Source: Gelatoporia subvermispora B (lineage: Eukaryota > Basidiomycota > Agaricomycetes > Polyporales > Gelatoporiaceae). Taken from it: a DNA stretch of 64,000 bases. Location: positions 494,474 through 558,473 of the forward strand of contig KB445797.1 of the NCBI GenBank assembly GCA_000320605.2, written 5' to 3'. Below the pieces are notes generated by a model, which worked only from the letters and a program-made list of their open reading frames with translations, searched no databases and was not told the origin of the DNA. The position numbers were made by a program, and so were the translations under genes. The stretch's first letter is position 1. Every line of letters begins with the position of its first letter. This document shows, piece by piece, positions 40,517 through 53,138 of the stretch.

Positions 40517-41699
40517 AAGCAGCTGCGCAAGTTCTGCTTATAACATCTCGTTTCAATTCAGTGCATGACAAACCAAGCCATAGCTGTGGGCCAGGGGAAC
40601 CCCTGAGAACGATATGGAAGCAAATCTCAGTAACTTGAGACTCTGATAGCAGCAGCACGAGCTCCCAGATTCGCGCTTCGCGGTTGCGGCCGCTGTTCAC
40701 AGAATTCGAATATAAATAGGACACAGCGCAGTTGAACATGTGACCTCACTCACAGAACAAGTGTTCAGAGTGATGTTGTCAACACAGGGGAAAGTTTCGA
40801 CCTTGCGTACACCTTTGGGCATGAAGGCTCTCAGTTACTCTGGTTCATAAGTCCATAGAGATCTGTCCACATCAGGTAAGGCGCATACCTTAGTGGTCTT
40901 GTGATTATTATCATTCTGCGCCGATATGACGCACTTGAAGATTTGAACGTCCGATCTGCGGAAGAAGGTCGTACTGTCAATTAGCTACGAACGTCCGATC
41001 TGCGGAAGAAGGTCATACTATTAATGCGCTGCATTTACGAGCTGTAATAAGCACAGCTCACAGAGGTCACATTCTTCTTCGCGTAATATGTTCAAGATGC
41101 TTGCTTATTCACCGACGGAACTGAATACTGGAAACGGGTGAACCAGATGGTGAAGGATCCCGCGACGTTCAAAAATCAGCACGCAATAGGAAGGGACTGT
41201 CCAAAATTATGTATACGGGCCGTGGACCTATGGATAGCCACCATATCCTGACAGGCTGATATATCAGGTAGCTGAGGACCGCTAGACCTCGACATATCAA
41301 GGACTGAGCTTTACCGCACCATCCACTATATCCGTGCCTGCGTATCACCTAGTAGTGGCTTGGTACATCTGAACCAGCTGGCTTGAGCCCGAGTTAAGTC
41401 GACACAGATTAATCAACCGCGTCGTAAGTAAACCAAAAGATTCCCTAATGATCCGTGAAACCGGAGATTCATGGATCAGACACATCTTCTGGGCCTGGGG
41501 AATACTGTGAGCAGTAATTCTCACAGTGTCAAGATTGAGCATGTCCTCGAAACTTTGTCCGTCAGTATGAATAGAACTTCCAGCGAAGTCCGAAGCCGGA
41601 GCGCTGGATAGGAGCATCTGTCTAGTCTTCACATTGGAATGCTCAAGAATGCCCCATAGGTGTAAATCAGTGTGCACAGATCTCGCGGAATTCGGTGTT
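40517..41699. other. Intergenic with a short tandem repeat
   Basis: About 1.2 kb. It contains the 44-bp-period duplication at 40945-41021 and a 121-codon minus-strand frame (41345-41710) without a recognisable motif. A TATAAATA sequence lies at about 40709. Confidence 0.4.
40945..41021. repeat. Tandem duplication, 44-bp period
   Basis: The sequence GAACGTCCGATCTGCGGAAG followed by AAGGTC occurs at 40945 and again at 40989 with one or two changes. It is two copies only. Confidence 0.85.
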
Positions 41700-42941
41700 A
41701 ATATAATCATCTGACATCAGATAGTGCAAGAGCTGAAACATGATCAGGTCACACGCAAGAGCGGCGGGGTGGATATCGAGCGGCGTCATGTGAATGTGGC
41801 ATTTAGACCATGTTTCTTGGACATCGAGTCGTCGAGTGAGGAGAAGAGGACAAAGTCACAAGCACGGGTGGCTGGGTTGACGTCCAGCAGCGTCAGATAT
41901 AAGCGGCACCCTGACTTCTTCTGTTCTTCCAATGCCTGCAAGGCATTGCAAAACCCATCGGTCATTCAGAATGCATGCCTCGCTGCGGAAAGAAATTAGG
42001 GAAATCTCGCAGGTTTAGCAGCGTAGCCTACCATCTCCGAAGACTCCGAGTTGGAACGCGATTTCTGAGAGACGCTGGGCAGGTATTTCTTCCGGATTGG
42101 GGGACCTGCCTCATCAGATCCCCACCTTTCAATGGACTGATGACCTGGTTCGTGTACAATTTGTTGACGAAGTACGGATGAGAATGGGAATGGACAATTG
42201 AAACATCCGTGTGCCTCTTGTACCACATACCGTATAGTACTCCAGAGTAGTATCTCTAAAATCACAGTCAGCTCGTCCCAAGAAAGAACGCAAGACCCAC
42301 GCGGCTTTGCTGAGCATCGGCAGGCAAGAGAACTTGCGTAATGCTTCTGTGCATGCTTTTTCGCGTTGTTCAAATGTCCTATGGAAGGCGCTCCAGTCTT
42401 TCCAGAGACACCTTAAGTCCTTATATATAGGCGAATCCATCTCTGAAGATGATTGGTCCATCACGGCAGCCTTGATATCGTCGACTGCGGCTACGTCCTC
42501 TTTCACAATTCATTACAACATCGGCAGCCCTGCCGCGAGCGCCATGAAGCAAGGTCTTTCCGAGCCGGAGAGCAATTTCCCCGGTCAGATGAGCCCCAGA
42601 TTTATACGTTCGCATGATGTGCCACGTCTGCAGGATTGCGTGAAAACATCCAAGATTGTCCCCGGGTTCATACAGCGCGGCGCTCAGAATCGACGGGTAC
42701 ACAGACTCAGAGACGTCCATCCGACCCGCCTTCACAACGCATATAAGGCATCTAACAATGCGGGTTCGATGGATATTCCGTACCTCGATGTGTAACTGCG
42801 CAGATCTTGTTATTGAAAATGGTTGAGATGCGTGGTCAGTAGACAGCTGATACTCGAGTCATGATGAACGTACTCTTGAAATCGACAGGCTTTAAACAAA
42901 GCATTCGCCCTCTCCTTGATGCTTTCAGCAGTATCGGACAT
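41700..42941 (-). pseudogene. N-terminal half of a TPR/MYND-type fungal protein, broken
   Basis: The start at 42941 (MSDTAESIKERANALFKACR) looks like the first TPR helix of a large agaricomycete family often carrying MYND fingers. It continues with SVYPSILSAALYEPGDNLG, LRLGKTLLHGARG, VAAVDDIKAAVM, CLWKDWSAFHRTFEQREKA, and SIERWGSDEAG, then EIPAQRLSEIAFQLGVFGDG. The parts are in different frames without suitable introns at about 42510 and 42085, so frameshifts are likely. Downstream, two related copies of the next exon follow each other: LYLTLLDVNPATRACDF (about 41870) and TPLDIHPAALACDLIMF (about 41760). No C-terminal half follows. The matching C-terminal half lies upstream on the same strand at 43545-44840. 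Family assignment is from memory. Confidence 0.6.
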
Positions 42942-43544
42942 GGCTCACACCTGTAGATTGACGTAGCAGGGAAAGATATTGAAAAATCTCCACTAGACCT
43001 AGCCCTGCCCAAACGTCAATGCGTCACAAACGTACCAAGTTCAACAGGAAGTGACACGCGACATAAATCACGTGTTCGCGTTCTCTGCGGTAGCTCATAA
43101 TTCGTCTCTTAGCTGTCCTGCAAAGTTGTGTCACGCCAGATCCCTCACTGAGACCTTCGCAAGGTGTTTCGTAACCCAGAGATGAAGTCAACATATGGGT
43201 GCAATGCCCATTCTACATAGCTCCATATAGACCGTGACAACGGTGTCGTAACTCGTGCTGCATGGGGTAGGGAATATGTCTTGGTAACGCATGTCGGTCT
43301 ATGTGAACGTAGAATTAGGTCAGATAAACTGCTGGGTTGAGAAATGTGGAGGTCGAGATACGGCACACAAAGTGAATTCTCAACTTAGATGCCTAACAAC
43401 GAGACACTCTTCTGCAATTTCCCAAGTCACGGATGATTCCGCTACAGAGAGATCACACAGTGCCACTTGGACGCAGAGATGGGGTGCGTGGCTGAAAACA
43501 GGAATGTGTGTTACCCGTGGGCTATCCAATACGGAAGTACGACT

Positions 43545-44840
43545 TACCCATATCATATGTATCACTTCGGAAAGCAGCCACCTTCCACTTCTCATCGCGC
43601 ATTGTCGCCACGCGTGTCTTGTTCATGCGCCAGCGAATCGCCTTGTCACAATCAAAAGCCTCCGGGGATGTCTCCTGGTGCCGGTGTCGTTCGACCTTCG
43701 AGAATTGAGTCGAGTGACTTGAGTAGTTCTTGAGCCTCGTGCAGACCTTTGAAGAACAGAAGATGGATGACAGGTATCTTCGGTCCGACATCAGTCGGAT
43801 CACCACCTGTCAGGCTGGCAAGCATGTCCATGTATGGCGATTGCGATGAATATGGGTGCGCCGGCTGCACGGAAGCTTCAAAAATGGCCATATCCGACGG
43901 ATCCGGCGGGAGATTGTGCGCAATCGAAACAGGGAAAGGGATACCTGCACACGCAGTTCTCAGTATATTCTCGAAGTCCAACAGCCATGGATCAAGTCAG
44001 ATCTTTCGCATATTCACCCGTCGCCGGATTTCTGAGAGTGGAATTGGGTAGAACCCTCGATACGGCGCGACGTCCGTAGGCATGCTGCCGGAAAGCACGA
44101 CCTTGATGGAGTCTGAGATCCAATGCCCGGGAAAGCCTACACGCTGAAGATGCATGAGAAGACCGAAAAATGCGATGAGGTTTTGAGGCATAAGAATGTT
44201 CTCAGATGGTAGACGGGACTGGCCCTTCACGATCGTACACAACAGCACACGTGTGAGCCATGTGAAGAGCTCCTCGCGCGATGTCAGCTCCGATAGAGGG
44301 CGTGGAAGAGCCTGTGCAGTCATGACTAGGTTCGTCCATGCAACGTCCTTCTGCACAAACTTGCACCCAAGATATCGAGGCATGTCCTTGGTACGAAGGA
44401 GGGTATAACTGGACATTAAATAAGCACAATTAACGTTGAACGGCGGCTAGTGATAGACATACTTATGGAAGAAAGTGTTGTCTCCGTGCCAAGACAAGAC
44501 ATTCAAAAGGATGTTGGAGGCCAGGGCCGCATCTTGAAAAGGCTGCAAGCAGGGTACAGCATATATCGCCAGATCCATGGGTCCATGCGTGTAATCACTG
44601 CCGCAGTGCGGGAATATGAGTTGGAAATGCAATAGAATGCGGACCTTGCACTTACGGAACATTTCCAAGCCACATACGAGTGAAATGTGTTGGAAATGAA
44701 GCCGGCCAGGAGGAATCGGCTCCAGCACATATCTTCATGAGCTCCTCGGTGAGTCCACCACATACGAATCTCAGCATTACGTGGTCCTTGACAACCTCGA
44801 GGGCATCCACAACACCGTTGAAGAACGACGCGCTGATCAT
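43545..44840 (-). pseudogene. C-terminal half of a TPR/MYND-type fungal protein, lacking its N-terminus
   Basis: The segment begins MISASFFNGVVDALEVVKDH and continues FTRMWLGNVPDYTHGPMDLA, then TLLRTKDMPRYLGCKFVQKD, LTSREELFTWLTRVLLCTI, ENILMPQNLIAFFGLLMHL, GFPGHWISDSIKVVLSGSM and FENILRTACAGIPFPVSI. It ends around WRMNKTRVATMRDEKW and AAFRSDTYDM. Most joins are clean short introns. There is a frame break near APGD / SPEAFDCDKAI (about 43680). The block order is that of the second half of the same family as 41700-42941, yet it lies 5' of that N-terminal half. It may be a truncated tandem copy; the start at 44840 is only the first ATG available. Confidence 0.6.
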
Positions 44841-45009
44841 AGCATCAGTAAAATCTTAATTTGACTGATAACGTCTTATTTGCCTTTTGGGGTACTGATT
44901 GGGCGCTAATGAAGCAAAAAGACGCTGACAAGTCCCATAAAGGTAAATAAGACGCGTTAAGATAACTTGAGATTTTGCTGATGCTACAAGCAAATTGATC
45001 TAGATTCAT

Positions 45010-46690
45010 CTATAACGCTGAACGGGCCTGTCCTGAGTGCGAAAGCCGTGGCGTCATCGTGGTATCTCCGGGAGCTTCCGCTGTGCACTGAGCGTATCGT
45101 CAGAACGTACACATAGAGGTTCAATCATCGAGCAGTGCCATATCAGAGTCCCAGCAATAATACGCTGAGCCCACGGCCAGCTCACTGCGTCCGTTAGACA
45201 ATGGTGGGCGCCTTCGAGCACGCACTAGCGCTCCGCCGAGGCTCTAGACGCCATGAATACGAAGCGCTGAACTCTGCCTTCAATCTCATCAGCTTCTCAG
45301 CGGTTCGACAGGAGACCCTGCGAGATGTATCAGAGAAATGGCCAGCAGTTTGAAAATCTGGAGGGGTGGCATCCACGGTGTCAGTACGCTGCAGCCTCCT
45401 GCTGAAGGGCAATGCAGGCCGTGGAATGTTCAGAAGTTCGGGTTTGCCTGCGACCTGATCATGAACAGGAGCTTAGCCAGCGTATTAAATGATGCATTTT
45501 GCAAAGATTGGAGCAACATCTTGAGCCGTGGATATCTGATGCGCTGGTGGGATGGACTAAGACGAGAGGGTATGAGGGACGACGACGGTATGCACTGTGC
45601 AGTTCAGATCAACGCCCAGGTAACCGACTTGTGCACTCATGCTGCAACTAAATGCCCAACCCGGGACAGCCACAGGTTCTATGAAGAGAGGAGATGATGT
45701 GTGACAAACCGCGGATCTCGTTCAAATGAAGTTGCACATCTAATGCATGATAGCGGAGCACGGCGAACCTGGCTATCTCGCGGTCACTTAATGGCCAAGC
45801 GAGTACAATGCAGTAAGATCTTCTGAGTTCCACAGATTAGAATCTTGTCTGTGAATCTCAGCAACGATGCGCTCGCGTCGAACCCGCGCGACAGTGTATA
45901 TCGTGTTCAGGCTGCGGCACAACTCACCCTATGTCCATCACAGCTCCCAGCAGTACTGCTTCTTACTGCGATCTCCCTCATAGCGTCGAGTGTGGGTCGA
46001 GGCGACAACTGGGTGAGGCAGCAATTGCCAACTCACCCGACTGTCGCGACGACCCTGGCTCCGACGATGGGCTGTAATCGCGACAATCACGAATATCGTC
46101 ATCTCTGCCTTCGCAATTACGCATTTTCTAGCGCCTCATCTCACCTACTGAACCAAGTGTTAGGTACGTCGAAGGCGGCCAGCATGATGTCAGAACATGA
46201 CGAGCGCTTGACAGATCGTGTAGCGCCTGAGACTGGAACAATTGTCAATACGAGACTGAGGTGCGTCGATGATTGTTCGCAGGATGAACAGGGAGGCTGC
46301 GTGTACTCTGTTCCGTAGCATTATTGTCATTATGCGTTATGCGGCTGAGCTGTTGAGTTCATTCGCAGATAGGATAAATGTTTCTCCTTACGTCTCTATC
46401 TGTATGCTTCGTGATGATGATAGAGGACATAGAGAACAGAGAACGCACCTTGATCCTGAGGGCCGAAGCCGGACTCTGACACCAATACAGTATACGAAGC
46501 CTTCCGTGTTCCTGTCATGGCTCAGCCCATCCGGCAAGCAGCTGCAGGGCCAATCTGAGTATGCATAATGTATCATGTATGGCGCAGTCGAGAAGTCTTT
46601 GGAGTCCAGCACATCGTGGTGTAGCCTCGGCCCCCCAAGCTGACAGCGAAAACGAGCGGAGGGCTGAAGCGGGATGTGCACACCTGTAGG
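45010..46690 (+). repeat. R repeat, copy A (1.7 kb)
   Basis: This copy shares long stretches with 50398-52110 (same strand) and 59830-61520 (other strand). Its left end starts near the shared CGCTGAACGGGCCTGTC and its right end near GGGATGTGCA. It is the most diverged copy. It holds a 119-codon frame (45338-45697) and a 157-codon frame (45845-46318) whose shared part is also open in the other copies. No transposase, terminal repeat or known domain was seen. Confidence 0.8.
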
Positions 46691-46905
46691 ACCCCTTCGT
46701 GTTCCCGTTTGTGTCTACTCTCTATCAGACGAGTCTGACCGCCATTGCCGAGCAGGGCTATTTTTTGGCACAGTAGACACAGACCGTCCTAGTCACACAC
46801 GCCCAACGTACTTTAGTGTATGACTGTTGCATATGACCAGCGTGTCATAGACTTCCGCTACTGGGCTACCCTCAGGACATATTCTGGCGTGCAATCAGTT
46901 CTCTG

Positions 46906-49827
46906 CTACGTCATCGCCATCCACTGCCCTCTAGTCCGCATGCTATTAGTTCTACGCCTCGATAACCGTCTCCTGGCCCCTTCGTAGTGGCTTGATCGGT
47001 CATTTATGTCCCATGTCGATTGCCTGTTCGTCAAGCGCTCTTCTTCCCTCTTTGCCTGAGCGTGAGCTTCCTCGATTATCTTCGACAGTTCTCCGTCATT
47101 ATCATGCTCCTGATGTTCCGATGAGCGACCAAAAACACTATTTTAACGAGGCACATACCATGTACCATACTTCCAACGCGATCATCCATTGAAAATGCCA
47201 GTCATCCCACGATACCACATCGTACGGCGGGATTCCGGACATGTACTGAACGCACAGCAGCATCCAGTCGGTCCATCTGGCCTTCGCCATTGACAGTAGT
47301 TCGGCCTTGAGTTGATTACTCCATTCAACATCATTGCAAATAGAAACGACCCAGGCTTCTGCTGACAGTCCAGTCGAGAAAACCAGTTCGCACTTGGACT
47401 GGGCCCTTTTATTTATCTGCAACCCAAGTCTGACCTGCGTTAGAAGACGCAGTGGCCGGAATCGCACATTGACTGTAGACTTTAGATCATCCCATGGTCC
47501 CAAGTACGTCCTGCACTCCAGGAGGATCTTGTTGAGGCTTTCGACAGCGATGGTGCCCACAGCCTTCGAAATAGGTAAGGCTGGCTCCGTGAAGCGTACT
47601 GTACCCAAAAGAAACTGGGTAAAGCTGAGATGATAAGGTCCAAAGGTTGCCTTAGTGTCCATTGGATCTCCTTCGATTCTGAGCACAGATCGCAAGCGAG
47701 TTACTACATCTCGTGTCATATCCACGGATATGCCCTCGTCGGCGAGTTTCGATGCACTCAACTCGTGCCTGGAACGAGTGATCCAAGCTAACACTTTGCA
47801 AGTGCCCTCCATACGAAATGCGTCTGGAAAGAACCTCCCAAACGCATTTTTCAGGATAGTTCCGTAGAGGGTGGCGAGTCGGTCAGGCTTTGCGGAAGCA
47901 TCCGAGATGGCACCATTGGAGGCGATGAGTTTATCGTATATTCCCTCTGCGTAGTATGGGTCTTGCTCAAGAAGGCGGACCACAGTTGCTGCGTATACAA
48001 AGAGACCGCCTGCAAGCGCACTTAACTCTCCTACCGCTTGAGGTCGGGCTCCGAGGAATGCGGAGAGCTGTTTTTTATGAAGGTGTTCTCCGATATATAG
48101 CGAGATATCCGCGTCAGCAGAGATTTGGGCCAAATCGCAAAATGAAAGCTCTTCTTGGAATGGAACAGATCCCAAGGCGTTCATAATATATGTCTCCGGG
48201 CGCGTTACGATTATAATGCGAACGGATGGAATGTTATGCGCTGCCTGACAGAGAAGCTCCAACAAGATTGGCACTAGGCCGGAATCGTTAGAGCACTCGT
48301 CAACTCCGTCAAGGACGAGAATGATTGAAGCGGTGGGGATGCTGAGACGACAAAGAGGGGCCTCCAAGAGTTCCCGCAGCTGATGCTCCAACGCTTGATT
48401 GCGACCTCCCGGAAGATGCTTTCGCACAGCGTCGACTATGTGCTGCACGGCATCGGGCCTGTGATGGGCAATCTGGTACGCCAGGGTAGGTATAACGCGT
48501 TGAGGATCTCTGCATCCATCAATTCCGTGATTGAAGAAGAATGATGCACCAAGCTGGCTATTATTGATGGCTTTTGAGAATGCGTGCACTACAGAGGATT
48601 TCCCTATTCCCGCAGGCCCGTAAAGCACGTAAATCCTCTTCTTCGGGTCATCATCATTCGCCCACCCATGTAGGTCCTCCAGGATCTCCTTGCGAGTCTC
48701 AGGATGTAGATGAGACTTTTCGTCAGTAGCGGACGATCTGTGCGACGCGTCCGCAGGGTTCAACTTCTCGAGAATATCGTTGTGGACTGTGGAACGTCGG
48801 TAAATACGTGTGGTGCGGCCTTACTCACTATTACTTACTTTTCAGCATTCGATCATGTTCTTCTCGCTATGGTGCTTCAATTAGCGTTATAGTGCTTTCG
48901 AATATCGATAATGTACCGACCTGCATCTGTGCACACATCTCTCCTAGGATCCGTTCAATGTTGATACCGCCTTGCACCTATAGATGTGTCAAAATTGGTA
49001 TCAATATGAATCGGCCAATGTATATGCTCACTTGGAACCGCCCCTTGGCTTCCGTAACTCTCCGATTGATCCTCTGAAGTAACTCAGCGTGTTGCTGCGT
49101 AAAAAAGAACCTCCTCCAACGGCGCCTCCTCGGAAGCTTCTCCGCTAATTTTCCTAGTGTGCCGAGCTCCCTAGGCAGTTGTAGCACAACTCAACTTATA
49201 GAACTTGACATACTCACTCAGATAACTTGTCGATCCGACCCCGCAGCTCATCCGATGTACTCTCCCGTCGCAACATCCGCCGGCACTGGACATCGTCGAT
49301 GTATCTCGTCTGATCCAGGATTCTCGCCGTGCTGCTCTCCAGAACAACCCGTAGAGATTCAATGTTATGGATGGTGTCTTGTGCTTCTTGAGTGTTCGAC
49401 TTCATGTCCTGCTACCTTGTGAGTATTTCCATAATTTGTCGACACATAGAGGTATTACCTGGATCTTGTGCAGCAAAACGTCCAGTGCAGAAAACGCCGC
49501 CCCGAGACCAGGTACCGGGATATCCGACGTAGCATCTTCTGCTATACCGACGAGGTCGATCGCCGTAGATAAGGCGGCATCCGCAGGTTCGTCACGATCG
49601 CTAAGCTGCTTGATGACCTGAGATGCAGCGGGAATGTTTTAGATTCACGGGTTCCCAGTAGGGTAACTGGCACAGTTGCGCACCTTAGGATTACGCATTT
49701 GCAACAAATTGAGCAGTTGAGTTCGATGGACAGCTACGTGAGAGATCGCAATGGCGGCTTGCAGCAGCATGCGCGCCAGCACGTGTCCCAGGATGGTAGC
49801 AAGCGCTGACATGCGTGAGACTGTCAC
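46906..49827 (-). CDS. NLR-like STAND protein (NACHT), intact paralogue
   Basis: Eight exons fit with every phase matching: 49827-49684, 49617-49459, 49408-49218, 49170-49032, 48977-48921, 48866-48839, 48786-47159 and 47109-46906, giving 849 residues. Residues 1-48 contain a hydrophobic helix (ILGHVLARMLLQAAIAIS). Residues 49-239 form an all-helical domain (including IPVPGLGAAFSALDVLLHK and LGTLGKLAEKLP) like the helix-bundle N-termini of fungal NLRs. NACHT follows, with Walker A GPAGIGKSS (K302) and Walker B ILVLDGVDEC (about 395-404). About 380 residues after it show no WD40, ankyrin or TPR repeats. The last exon is charged and helical (QAKREEERLTNRQSTWD); without its intron the protein would stop at 47138. 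R copy B lies upstream on the other strand and copy A downstream. Role unknown; nonself recognition or cell death is analogy. Confidence 0.85.
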
Positions 49828-50397
49828 TGGCCCGTTGGAGAGAATTTGGTGAATATTCCGGTTGACTCGTTATGATTGATCGTGGCACAGTATACAACCG
49901 TGAGCAAACTACAGGGATCTTCAACGAACTCAGACCGAACAGATTGCTTCGGAACCCGAGGTTCACAATCCTACGTGCATTGTACTATATTCGTACGAAG
50001 CAATGCTCTCTGTCGTATACGGATGGGGTGCGATGTTTCGATGAGCAAGATGAGCAAGGTTCTCACTTGAAGGAGTTACCAGTCAATCTCGGAGCGCATA
50101 TGAGAATGTGGGCACGTACCGCTCCATCGTGAGGGACACTCCCATGACTTCATTGCATTCATCTTGGTCATTGTAACAGGAGCACCGTTCGGTTGTTGGA
50201 CTAGAAGGGATTTGGAGGAGTGCAGTGTATGTTTGCGACAATCGCAGGAGTCATCGCCGCAATAACACCTAGTTCTCCGCGTCGGGTCGCTAAGTTAGGA
50301 AATCGATGTTATATCCGCGGAGTAGGGCATTCTCTTGCTCTCATGAGACCAGAAATTGCATATATCCTCTCCTATACGTCATGAAAGCTTGTCTATT
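49828..50397 (-). promoter_or_regulatory. Conserved upstream region of the NLR paralogues (copy 1)
   Basis: Read on the minus strand, this 570-bp flank matches 61525-62067 along most of its length and 56260-56736 in part. Shared pieces include GGAGTGTCCCTCACGATGGA, TGCCCACATTCT and GCGGATATAACATCGATT. The last contains a TATA-like core. Conservation may reflect recent duplication rather than function. Confidence 0.5.
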
Positions 50398-52110
50398 ACG
50401 CTGAACGGGCCTGTCATGAGTGCGAAAGCTGTGGCGTCATCGTGGCATCTCCGGGAGAGTACGTTGTGCACTGAGCATATTGTCAGAGCGTGCGCATAGA
50501 GCAATAATCGAGCAGCACCGTATCAAGATGTCAGGGATAACATGCTGAGCCCACGGCCAGCTCACTGCGTCCGTTAGAAGACAGTGGGCGCCTTCGAGCA
50601 GGCACTGGCGCTCCGCCGAGGCTCTAGAAGCCATGAATACGAAGCGCTGAACTCTGCCTTCAATCTCATCAGCTTCTCAGCAGTTCGACAGGAGACCCCG
50701 CGAGATGTATCAGAGAAACGACCAGCAGTTTGAAAATCTGGAGGGGCGACGTCCACGGTGTCAGTACGCCACAGTCTCCCGCTGAGGGGCAATGCAGGCC
50801 GTGGAATGTTCAATGTTCGGGTTTGCCTGCGATCTGATCAAGGACAGGAGCTTAGCGAGCGTATTAAATGATTCATTTGCAAAGATTGGAGCAACGTCTT
50901 GAGCCGTGGATATCTGATGCGCCGGTGGGATGTACTCAAGACGAGAGGGTATGAGGAACGACGATGGTATGCAGTTCAGATCAAGGCCCAGGTAACTGGC
51001 CTGTGGGCTCATGCTGCAACTGAGCGACCAGCCGAGTGGCCGCACCGCACGAGATGTGTACAAGTATACCTGGGACAGCCACAGGCTGTATGAAGAGCGG
51101 AGATGGTCTGGGACAGAGGGCGGATCTCGAGTAAATGAACTTGCACAGCTAATGCATGACAGCGGAGCACGGCGAACTACAGAACGGTGTCCTTACGGTC
51201 ACCCAATGGACAAGCGAGGACAACGCAGTGAGATCTTCAGAGTCTCACTGCGCACAGATTTGAACCTTGTCGCTGAATCTCAGCGACGCCCCGCTCGCGT
51301 GGGCTCGCGTGGAAACCGCGCGACAGGGTAACGTAGATCGTGTTCAGGCTGTGGCTCAGCTCACCGTTCATTCATCCTAGCTCCCAACGATACTGTCTCT
51401 TCTGTGATCTCCCTCATAGCGTCAAGTTGGGGTCGAGGCGCCAGCTGGTCGAGGCAGCAATTGCCAGCTCATTCGACTGTCGCTACGACCCTGACGCCGA
51501 CGGCGGGTTGTAATCGCCACTATCACCGATATCATCTTCTCTGTCTTTGCAATTACACATCTCCTGGGGCCTCATCTCACCCCTTGAGCCGAGCCATGGG
51601 TACATCGAAGGCGGCCTGCATGATGTCGGAACACCTTGAGCGCTTGACAGATCGTGTAGCGCCAGACTGGAACAATACGAGACTGAGGTGCGTCGATGAT
51701 TGTTCGCCGGGTGAACAGGGAGGCTGCGTGCGTTCTGTTCTGCCGTGCTGTTGTCATTGTGCGTTATGCGGCTGGGCCGTAGGGTTCAGTCGCGGAAGGG
51801 ATGAATGTTTCTCCTTACGTCTCCATCTGCGTGCTTCGTGATGATGATAGAGGACGTAGAGGACAGAGAACGCACCCTGATCCTGAGGGCCGAAGTCGGA
51901 CGCTGACACCAATACAATATACGAAGCCCTCCGCGTTCCTATCATAGCCCAGCTCATCCGGCGCGGCAACGGCTTGAGTCATGACCAATCCGAGTTTGTA
52001 CAATGAATCATACACGGCGCAGTCGAGAAGCCATTAGAGTTCAGCATATCGTCGTGAAGCCCCAGACTGACAGCGAAGGCGAGCAAAGGACTGAAGCGGG
52101 ATGCGCATGC
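50398..52110 (+). repeat. R repeat, copy B (1.7 kb)
   Basis: Nearly the same content and order as copies A and C; closest to C. It contains the 145-codon frame 51404-51841 (MISLIASSWGRGASWSRQQL at its start, CCCHCALCGW near its end). It directly adjoins the promoter of the NLR gene at 46906-49827 and lies on the opposite strand, so the two are head to head. Confidence 0.85.
51404..51841 (+). other. Candidate conserved ORF of the R repeat (145 codons)
   Basis: The same frame is open in copy C (60499-60062, minus strand) with few changes, and in part in copy A (45845-46318). It has a Cys-rich end (RCVDDCSPGEQGGC and CCCHCALCGW). No signal peptide or family is recognised, so it may be chance openness in recently duplicated DNA. 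Confidence 0.25.
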
Positions 52111-53138
52111 CCGCGCTCGTGGCTGCACCGCCGCGCATCGTGAATCTGTAACGTCCTCCTTACCCCCGACATGGCGACGAGAGGCGTGCGGAGTCGTGCA
52201 GCCCATCTGTCCAAGTAGCATCGACTAGCCTGTTCGAGGTGCGGAGTCCCAGAAGCGCAATGCGCAGCGCGTCGTCGCCGGCGGTGTCCCGAGAGCGTGA
52301 TGCAGGGTGGGCGGGCAAGGCAGGTCGACGCCGGGCGAGTGGGACGGGTCGTCGTCGTGGTTGGTGGCAGGAACAGATCAGCAGCCTCGTGCCAGGTCGT
52401 GGGCTGCGTTTGGCGAGCCGGGCCCAGGATGGCGGGTACTGATCTCCTTGTCCGACGCGCAAAAGCAGAGAAAGCACCAGCAGCGAGCTCCATCCTTTGG
52501 CTCGCGCCGTCCCGGCGGGGCCACAATGCACTCCTCTTTCTTGACCTGAGACCATCTCGAGCTGGCTGCTGCGCCTCGCGCTAACCGTCTCAGATACGCG
52601 CAGCACTCGCGTCCTGGATTTTCCTGTGCTTTTTCTGCGCCACATTAGGCGACAATTTGACGGAGGTACGTCGAGTAACTCCTCAGAACCGCAGATACGC
52701 CCAACTTTCATATCGCATTCGCGGGGCCCAGGAATGCTGCGTACGTATATCTGCTCGCGCTGACCGAACAAAGGAAGCAGAGGTTCATGCACACGGACTT
52801 CTCGAGGCCGCCCTCGCCGGATTTCACACCCCGTCCGCTACACCCGCCCCCATGGAGAGCTCCTAAAAGACGTCCTCGTCCCTCGTTGGGCACTAAGGTA
52901 GTGCGGGGAAATGCAATCCCCTCGTCGCTCGAGTCCCGCACATATACATCGATGCTTAGGCAGCCATTTCACGATCCCCTCGCGTGAGTCTTGTCCCTCT
53001 TCGCGTCGTCGAGCGCATATAGTCGCACTGTAAAATTCCAACAGCTAATAGCGTATCAGAACACTGTGCAGCGCGTTCGGTGTCGCTACAACATCCCTAC
53101 CAGTTTCCCCCAATGGCTCTATTCCACCGGAAGTCACG
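52111..53138. other. Intergenic after R copy B
   Basis: About 1 kb of sequence not shared with the other R flanks. It probably contains the promoter of the Pro-rich orphan. No other feature was recognised. Confidence 0.4.

Noticed and set aside
41345..41710. 121-codon minus-strand ORF
   Set aside because: It starts inside the duplicated exon of the TPR pseudogene and shows no match to the family's next exon; no independent support.
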